This document shows, in pieces, positions 6,024-10,334 of a stretch of DNA of 10,334 nucleotides. The notes under the pieces are model-generated. The model was not told where the DNA came from. It saw only the letters and a list, made by a program, of their open reading frames with translations, and made no database searches. Each line of letters starts with the position of its first letter. The stretch's first letter is position 1. Origin of the DNA: CAZZKF01 sp964654995 (GTDB lineage Bacteria > Pseudomonadota > Alphaproteobacteria > CAZZKF01). Both the position numbers and the translations under genes were made by a program. The DNA is taken from contig CAZZKF010000084.1 in NCBI GenBank assembly GCA_964654995.1, forward strand, positions 1-10,334, written 5' to 3'.

Positions 6024-7784
6024 ATGAAAAGCAGACTTGGCCACGTGGCTTTGGCACTGATCGTGCCGGCCTGGATACTCGGGGTTGCTCTCACCCCGGC
6101 CTCGGCGCAGGAGGCAAAAAAGCCGCCCGCCGATATCAAGAAGCACGAGACGACGCCTGGGGGGCGCTATGAACCGTCGCTGGACGTGCTGTCTCCCAAA
6201 GCCGAAGAAGAGCCCGCCGAGCGCAAGGGCGTTCCGAAGCTGACGGCGGCAGAGTTCGAGCGCGCCAACCAGATCTATTTCCAGCGCTGTGCCGGCTGTC
6301 ATGGCGTTCTGCGCAAGGGCGCAACCGGCAAACCGCTGACCACCGACATCACGCGTGAACTCGGCCTCGATTATCTCAAGGATTTCATCACCTACGGCTC
6401 GCCGGCCGGCATGCCGAACTGGGGCACAGCGGGAGATTTGACCTCCGACGAAATCGAATTGATGGCCAAGTATCTGCTCAACGATCCGGCCCAGCCGCCT
6501 GAATTCGGCATGAAGAAGATCCGTGCCTCGTGGAAGGTGCTGGTGCCGGTCGACAAGCGCCCCAAGAAACAGATGAACAAGCTCAATCTCGACAATCTGT
6601 TCTCGGTGACGCTGCGCGACGCCGGCGAGGTCGCCCTGATCGATGGCGATTCCAAGAAGATCGTCGACGTGATCAAGACCGGCTATGCCGTGCACATCTC
6701 GCGGCTTTCGGCTTCGGGGCGCTATCTGTTCACCATCGGCCGCGACGGCAAGGTCAACCAGATCGATCTGTGGATGGACCCGCCGGCGACGGTGGCCGAA
6801 GTCAAGATCGGTCTCGAGGCGCGTTCGGTCGAAACCTCCAAGATGAAAGGCTGGGAGGACAAATATGCGATCGCCGGGGCCTACTGGCCGCCCCAGTACG
6901 TGATCATGGACGGGGCCACGCTCGAGCCCTTGAAGGTGGTCTCGACCCGCGGCATGACCGTTGACGAGCAGGAGTATCACCCGGAACCGCGGGTGGCTTC
7001 GATCGTCGCCTCGCACTACCACCCGGATTTCGTGGTCAACGTCAAGGAAACCGGCAAGATCCTTCTGGTCAACTATTCCGACCTCAAGAATCTCGATGTG
7101 ATTACCATCGACGCCGAACGCTTCCTGCATGACGGTGGCTTCGATTCGACCGGGCGCTACTTCCTGGTCGCCGCCAACGCCCGCGACACCATCGCCGTGG
7201 TCGATACCAAGGAGCGCAAGCTCACGGCGCTGATCAAGACGCCGGGCGTCAAGCCGCATCCCGGACGCGGCGCCAATTTCGTGCATCCCAAGTACGGACC
7301 CGTGTGGGCGACCAGCCATCTGGGCGACGAGACGATCACGCTGATCGGCACCGATCCCAAGAAGCATCCCAAGCATGCCTGGAAGGTGGTGCAGACCCTG
7401 GAAGGCCAGGGTGGCGGTTCGCTGTTCGTGAAGACCCACCCCAAATCGACGCATCTCTATGTCGACACGCCGCTCAATCCTGAGCCGGAAATCGCCTCTT
7501 CGGTCGCGGTGTTCGACATCAACGACCTCTCCAAGGAGTACAAGGTGCTTCCCATTGGCGAATGGTCGGGCATTACCGAAGGTGTGCGGCGGGTCGTCCA
7601 GGGCGAGTTCAACAAGGCCGGTGATGAAGTCTGGTTCTCGGTCTGGAACGGCAAGAAGCAGGAATCGGCCATCGTCGTGGTAGACGACAAGACGCTGAAA
7701 TTGAAAGCGGTCATTCGCGACAAGCGGCTGATCACGCCCACCGGCAAGTTCAACGTCTACAACACCAAGCACGACATTTACTAG
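6024..7784 (+). CDS. nirS: NirS, cytochrome cd1 nitrite reductase
   Basis: This 586-residue enzyme reduces nitrite to nitric oxide in the periplasm. A Sec signal peptide spans residues 1-28 (PASA|QE). The c-type cytochrome domain (~75-155) has CAGCH at 89-93 and Met130 (AGMPNW) as a likely second heme ligand. The rest is the eight-bladed d1 propeller. It includes YAVHISRLSASGRY (221-234), where His224 is the proximal d1 ligand; ASHYHP (329-334) and FLHDGG (367-372), which supply the likely distal-pocket histidines; and conserved blocks PHPGRGANFVHPKYGPVW and FNVYNTKHD near the end. Length and motifs are ordinary for the family, and no key residue appears missing. It is preceded by two FNR-type boxes and followed by a strong hairpin. 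The enzyme depends on the d1-synthesis genes that follow it. Confidence 0.98.
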   Translation: MKSRLGHVALALIVPAWILGVALTPASAQEAKKPPADIKKHETTPGGRYEPSLDVLSPKAEEEPAERKGVPKLTAAEFERANQIYFQRCAGCHGVLRKGATGKPLTTDITRELGLDYLKDFITYGSPAGMPNWGTAGDLTSDEIELMAKYLLNDPAQPPEFGMKKIRASWKVLVPVDKRPKKQMNKLNLDNLFSVTLRDAGEVALIDGDSKKIVDVIKTGYAVHISRLSASGRYLFTIGRDGKVNQIDLWMDPPATVAEVKIGLEARSVETSKMKGWEDKYAIAGAYWPPQYVIMDGATLEPLKVVSTRGMTVDEQEYHPEPRVASIVASHYHPDFVVNVKETGKILLVNYSDLKNLDVITIDAERFLHDGGFDSTGRYFLVAANARDTIAVVDTKERKLTALIKTPGVKPHPGRGANFVHPKYGPVWATSHLGDETITLIGTDPKKHPKHAWKVVQTLEGQGGGSLFVKTHPKSTHLYVDTPLNPEPEIASSVAVFDINDLSKEYKVLPIGEWSGITEGVRRVVQGEFNKAGDEVWFSVWNGKKQESAIVVVDDKTLKLKAVIRDKRLITPTGKFNVYNTKHDIY

Positions 7785-7789
7785 GAGGC

Positions 7790-7832
7790 GCCGGTCCCCG
7801 GCCCCCCTGTATCGGGGGCCGGGGACACCGGC
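7790..7832 (+). terminator. Strong GC hairpin between nirS and nirE (attenuator or mRNA-stabilising structure)
   Basis: A perfect 13-bp stem pairs 7794-7806 with 7814-7826 around a 7-base loop (CTGTATC), and five more pairs extend it to 7790-7832 across a 2-base bulge. No run of T follows, so it is not a classic intrinsic terminator. It fills nearly the whole 60-base gap between nirS and nirE. It could partly terminate transcription or protect the 3' end of a processed nirS mRNA, letting the abundant enzyme be made in excess of the cofactor genes. Confidence 0.7.
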
Positions 7833-7844
7833 CATCGGGAGCCA

Positions 7845-8750
7845 ATGGACAGTCAAGGTTGCGTTTATCTGGTCGGTGCCGGCCCGGGGGATCCTGATCT
7901 TTTGACGCTCAAGGCCGTGCGCCTGCTCGAAGAGGCCGATGTGGTGGTCTACGACCGGCTGGTCTCGGACCGCATTCTCGAGATGATTCCGCCGGGAACC
8001 GCCCGCATCTATGTCGGCAAGGCCAGCGGCCGGCACAGCCTGCCGCAGGATGAGATCAATCATCTTCTGATCCGGCTGGTCCGTGCCGGACACCGGATCG
8101 TCCGCCTCAAGGGAGGAGATCCGTTCATTTTCGGCCGCGGCTCGGAAGAAGCGCTGGAACTGGCGCGCCTGGGGCTGCCCTACGAGGTCGTGCCCGGAGT
8201 GACTGCGGCGTCCGCCTGCGCCGCCTCGATCGGCGTGCCGCTGACCCATCGCGGGCTGGCCACCGGCGTCCGGTTTGTGACCGGCCATCCGCGCAAGGAC
8301 CAGCCGCTGGATCTCGACTGGACCGGCATGGCGGATTCCGAGACGACACTGGTTCTCTATATGGGGCTTGCAAATCTTGCTGAAATCAGTTCAAAGCTGA
8401 TCGAGGCGGGGCTCGACCCGGAGACGCCGGCGGTGGCCATCGCCGACGGCACCACCGAACGTCAGCGCCAGTGCTTCGCTACGCTGGCGACACTGATGAG
8501 GGAGGTTGACGACGCCGGATTGGAGGCGCCAGTGCTGATCATCATTGGCCAGGTGGTCCAGGTTGCCGCCTGGCTGGGCATTGCGCCGATGCCGGACGAC
8601 ATGTCGAAAGGACGACCGCGTGCGAAAACAGCTCCTGGGGGCCGTCATCTGGGCGAGCGTAACGGCACTCGGCGCCTGTTCTCCGGCGCCGCCGGAGGAA
8701 GGACCACCGCCCGAGCGGCGCGACGCGATGCTCAATCTGTTACGCCATGA
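7845..8750 (+). CDS. nirE: NirE, uroporphyrinogen-III C-methyltransferase (SUMT) for heme d1
   Basis: This SAM-dependent methyltransferase converts uroporphyrinogen III to precorrin-2, the first committed step to heme d1. SUMT blocks are clear: VYLVGAGPGDPDLLT (7-21), DRLVS (37-41), GRHSLPQDEIN (62-72), RLKGGDPFIFGRGSEE (87-102) and VPGVTAASACAASIGVPLTH (116-135). The catalytic domain ends near residue 246 (IIIGQVVQVAAWLG). The remaining ~55 residues are rich in Arg, Gly and Ala and overlap nirC by 131 bases in another frame, so the tail may be non-functional or reflect a frame error near 8585-8620. The ATG at 7845 has GGGAG (7837-7841) close in front. The genomic position between nirS and nirC points to nirE rather than cobA or cysG. 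Confidence 0.92.
   Translation: MDSQGCVYLVGAGPGDPDLLTLKAVRLLEEADVVVYDRLVSDRILEMIPPGTARIYVGKASGRHSLPQDEINHLLIRLVRAGHRIVRLKGGDPFIFGRGSEEALELARLGLPYEVVPGVTAASACAASIGVPLTHRGLATGVRFVTGHPRKDQPLDLDWTGMADSETTLVLYMGLANLAEISSKLIEAGLDPETPAVAIADGTTERQRQCFATLATLMREVDDAGLEAPVLIIIGQVVQVAAWLGIAPMPDDMSKGRPRAKTAPGGRHLGERNGTRRLFSGAAGGRTTARAARRDAQSVTP
8608..8612 (+). promoter_or_regulatory. Ribosome binding site deciding the nirC GTG start
   Basis: AAGGA lies seven bases before the GTG at 8620. Starting here gives a proper lipoprotein signal (VRKQLLGAVIWASVTALGAC). The longer in-frame ATG at 8545 would put an arginine-rich stretch, read from the nirE coding region, in front of the signal. Confidence 0.65.
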
Positions 8751-8955
8751 CTGCGGCGCCTGTCATGGCTACACGCTATCCGGCGGTCTCGGTCCGCCGC
8801 TGCGTCCCGAAGACCTTGAAGGCGCTGATACCGAGGTCCTGGTGGACACCATTCTCAACGGCGTGCCGGGCACGGCAATGCCGGGCTGGAAGCAGGAACT
8901 TTCCGAAGACGAGGTTCGCTGGCTGGTCTCACAGCTCAGGAAAGGTCTGCCCTGA
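8620..8955 (+). CDS. nirC: NirC, small monoheme c-type cytochrome (predicted lipoprotein)
   Basis: This 111-residue protein starts at GTG 8620 with AAGGA seven bases upstream. A hydrophobic signal ends in a lipobox LGAC with Cys20, so it should be lipid-anchored facing the periplasm. The cytochrome domain has CGACH at 45-49 and Met87 (GTAMPGW) as probable sixth heme ligand, followed by the usual C-terminal helix (LSEDEVRWLVSQLR). Position between nirE and nirF, and size, fit NirC, which in relatives can donate electrons to NirS or take part in heme d1 maturation. The gene overlaps the 3' end of nirE by 131 bases in a different frame. The alternative is a generic c5/c55x cytochrome. Lipid anchoring differs from the soluble periplasmic NirC I recall from well-studied species. 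Confidence 0.88.
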   Translation: MRKQLLGAVIWASVTALGACSPAPPEEGPPPERRDAMLNLLRHDCGACHGYTLSGGLGPPLRPEDLEGADTEVLVDTILNGVPGTAMPGWKQELSEDEVRWLVSQLRKGLP

Positions 8956-8962
8956 TCCGGCG

Positions 8963-10147
8963 GTGCGGCGGCGCTGGCCGGGCCGCCTGTTCATCGTGCT
9001 GACGGCCACCGCGGCCCTGGCTGGCTGCGGGCCGGAGTCGCGTGGCACCGGCGATCTCGGCATCATCGTCGAGCGCGCGTCGGGGCGCATCCACATCATC
9101 GAAACCACCGAGCCGCGCGAACTTGCCGTCGTTGACGGGCTCGGCGATCTTTCGCACGCCTCCGCCACCTTCTCGCGCGACGGGCGCTATGCCTTCATCT
9201 TCGGGCGCGACGGCGGGCTGACCAAGGTTGACCTGCTGTCCGCGCGCATTGTCAAGCGAGTGATGGAGGCCGGCAATTCGGTCGGCGGCGCGATCTCGCA
9301 GGATGGCCGGCTGGTCGCCGTTTCCAATTATGAACCGGGCGGCGTGCGGGTGTTCGACGCCGAGACCCTGGCGCCGGTCGCTGATATTCCGGCGACATAC
9401 GGAGAGAGCGGCGCGCTGTCCAAGGTCGTCGGCCTGGTCGATGCCCCGGGCGATCGTTTCGTCTTCTCACTGTTCGATGCCGGCGAGATCTGGATCGCCG
9501 ATTTCTCCCAAGGCGGCGAGCCGAAAATCACCCGCTTTCGTGACATCGGACGGCAGCCTTACGACGGCCTGATCACCCCGGACGGACGCTTCTACATCGC
9601 CGGCCTGTTCGGCGAGGACGGCCTCGCGCTCCTCGATCTCTGGCATCCGGAGCGCGGTGTGCGGCGCATTCTCGATGGCTACGGGCGGGGAGCGAAGCGG
9701 CTGCCGATCTTCAAGATGCCGCATCTCGAAGGCTGGGCGCTGGCCGGCGGTTACGCCTTTCTGCCGGAGATCGGCCGTTATGAACTGCTGGTCGCCAGGG
9801 CCAGTGACTGGAGCGAAGTGGCGCGCATCCCGGTCCATGGCCAGCCGGTATTCGCGGTGGCGCGTCCCGACGGCCGCCAGGTCTGGGTCAATTTCGCCCA
9901 TCCCAGAAACGACGTCGTGCAGGTCATCGACGTCGACAGCCTGAAGGTGATCCGCACCATGAAACTGGGCCCGGCGGTGCTGCACATGGAATTCACCCCG
10001 CGCGGCGAGCAGGTGTGGATTTCGGTACGCGACGCCAACGTCGTCGAGGTGTTCGACACCCGGACATTCGCCAAACTGGCCAGCCTGCCGGTCGACAAGC
10101 CGAGCGGCATCTTCCTCACCGCCCGGGCCAACCGGATTGGACTGTAG
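8963..10147 (+). CDS. nirF: NirF, heme d1 biosynthesis protein, beta-propeller lipoprotein
   Basis: This 394-residue protein acts in a late step of heme d1 synthesis or transfer to NirS in the periplasm. The GTG at 8963, seven bases after the nirC stop, begins an arginine-rich n-region and hydrophobic core ending in lipobox LAGC with Cys22, so it is a predicted lipoprotein, as described for the Pseudomonas aeruginosa protein. The rest is a d1-type propeller: residues 65-83 (His65 ... FSRDGRYAFIFGRDGG) parallel the NirS d1 segment beginning at its His224, so His65 is the likely d1-contacting histidine. The ribosome site is poor (AAAGG ends 17 bases upstream), suggesting coupling to nirC. The stop at 10147 is two bases before nirD. 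Earlier in-frame starts, as far back as 8747, would run through nirC and are rejected. Confidence 0.93.
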   Translation: MRRRWPGRLFIVLTATAALAGCGPESRGTGDLGIIVERASGRIHIIETTEPRELAVVDGLGDLSHASATFSRDGRYAFIFGRDGGLTKVDLLSARIVKRVMEAGNSVGGAISQDGRLVAVSNYEPGGVRVFDAETLAPVADIPATYGESGALSKVVGLVDAPGDRFVFSLFDAGEIWIADFSQGGEPKITRFRDIGRQPYDGLITPDGRFYIAGLFGEDGLALLDLWHPERGVRRILDGYGRGAKRLPIFKMPHLEGWALAGGYAFLPEIGRYELLVARASDWSEVARIPVHGQPVFAVARPDGRQVWVNFAHPRNDVVQVIDVDSLKVIRTMKLGPAVLHMEFTPRGEQVWISVRDANVVEVFDTRTFAKLASLPVDKPSGIFLTARANRIGL

Positions 10148-10149
10148 CC

Positions 10150-10334
10150 ATGCCCGAGACCTTCACTCCCGATCGCCTGGAACGGCGCCTGCTCGACGAA
10201 TTCCAGCGCGATTTTCCGCTCACCCCGCGCCCCTATGCGGCCTTAGCCGAACGGCTGGGAGTCGATGAACAGGACGTGATCGGGGGGCTTGCGGCGCTGC
10301 AGGAAGCCGGCGCCATTGCCCGTATCGGCGCCGT
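10150..10334 (+). CDS. nirD: NirD (or NirDL fusion), siroheme decarboxylase subunit, Lrp/AsnC-like; 3' end outside window
   Basis: The first 61 codons are present, starting at ATG 10150, two bases after the nirF stop. The sequence LLDEFQRDFPLTPRPYAALAERLG (residues ~14-37) followed by VDEQDVIGGLAALQEAGAIARIGAV is the winged-helix start of the NirD/L/G/H family, which decarboxylates siroheme to didecarboxysiroheme on the way to heme d1. Despite Lrp/AsnC similarity the family is enzymatic. The window ends before the second half, so a separate nirD cannot be told from a nirDL fusion as in Paracoccus. There is no clear Shine-Dalgarno, which fits translational coupling to nirF. Confidence 0.85.
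   Translation, partial: MPETFTPDRLERRLLDEFQRDFPLTPRPYAALAERLGVDEQDVIGGLAALQEAGAIARIGA

Noticed and set aside
4450..6027. 525-codon + strand open frame over nirI and the divergent promoter region
   Set aside because: It overlaps the well-supported nirI gene and both operator boxes and has no domain signal.
5901..8288. 795-codon open frame on the - strand opposite nirS and nirE
   Set aside because: Both + strand genes are unmistakable by motif; the antisense product is rich in Asp, Arg, His and Gly without hydrophobic cores and crosses the intergenic region.
8747..8962. Upstream extension of nirF to an ATG at 8747
   Set aside because: It overlaps nearly two thirds of nirC and places a non-signal stretch in front of an obvious lipoprotein signal peptide.

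Overview
The window is a GC-rich proteobacterial chromosomal segment carrying the nitrite-reductase (nir) part of a denitrification locus. The core is nirS (cytochrome cd1 nitrite reductase) followed on the + strand by nirE, nirC, nirF and the start of nirD, all for heme d1 synthesis and NirS maturation. Divergent from nirS, on the - strand, lies a NosR-type flavoprotein/iron-sulfur membrane protein followed by an ApbE-family flavin transferase. From memory, this divergent pair next to nirS resembles the nirI-nirX arrangement of Paracoccus, so I call them nirI and nirX. The base composition and synteny suggest an alphaproteobacterium (Paracoccus-like or Rhodospirillales-like gene order); the taxonomic statement is inference.

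Layout: 1-72, tail of an unidentified gene; 144-1679, an unusual membrane fusion (cytochrome b + two [4Fe-4S] sites + FlpD/MvhD domain), translationally coupled by ATGA overlap to a 167-residue membrane-anchored protein of unknown function (1676-2179); 2215-2610, a stand-alone hemerythrin. These face nirX (2630-3682) and nirI (3679-5784), which themselves overlap by ATGA. The 5785-6023 gap is the divergent control region, with two FNR/NNR/DNR-type boxes. nirS (6024-7784) is followed by a very strong GC hairpin, then nirE (7845-8750), nirC (8620-8955), nirF (8963-10147) and nirD (10150 to the edge).

How the genes fit together: NirS reduces nitrite to NO in the periplasm and needs heme d1. NirE makes precorrin-2 from uroporphyrinogen III, NirD is part of the siroheme decarboxylase, and NirF (lipoprotein propeller) acts at a late d1 step. 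NirC is a small c-type cytochrome, here a predicted lipoprotein. NirI carries a covalent-FMN motif and NirX is the enzyme family that attaches such FMN; the pair is needed for nir expression or electron supply in relatives. The most unusual item is the cytochrome b-ferredoxin-FlpD fusion: it keeps the four heme-b histidines and a PEWY-like quinol-site motif on the predicted periplasmic side, and places its iron-sulfur and FlpD domains on the cytoplasmic side. It could form an undescribed quinol-linked electron-transfer module with the 167-residue protein. No mobile elements, RNA genes or CRISPR arrays were seen.
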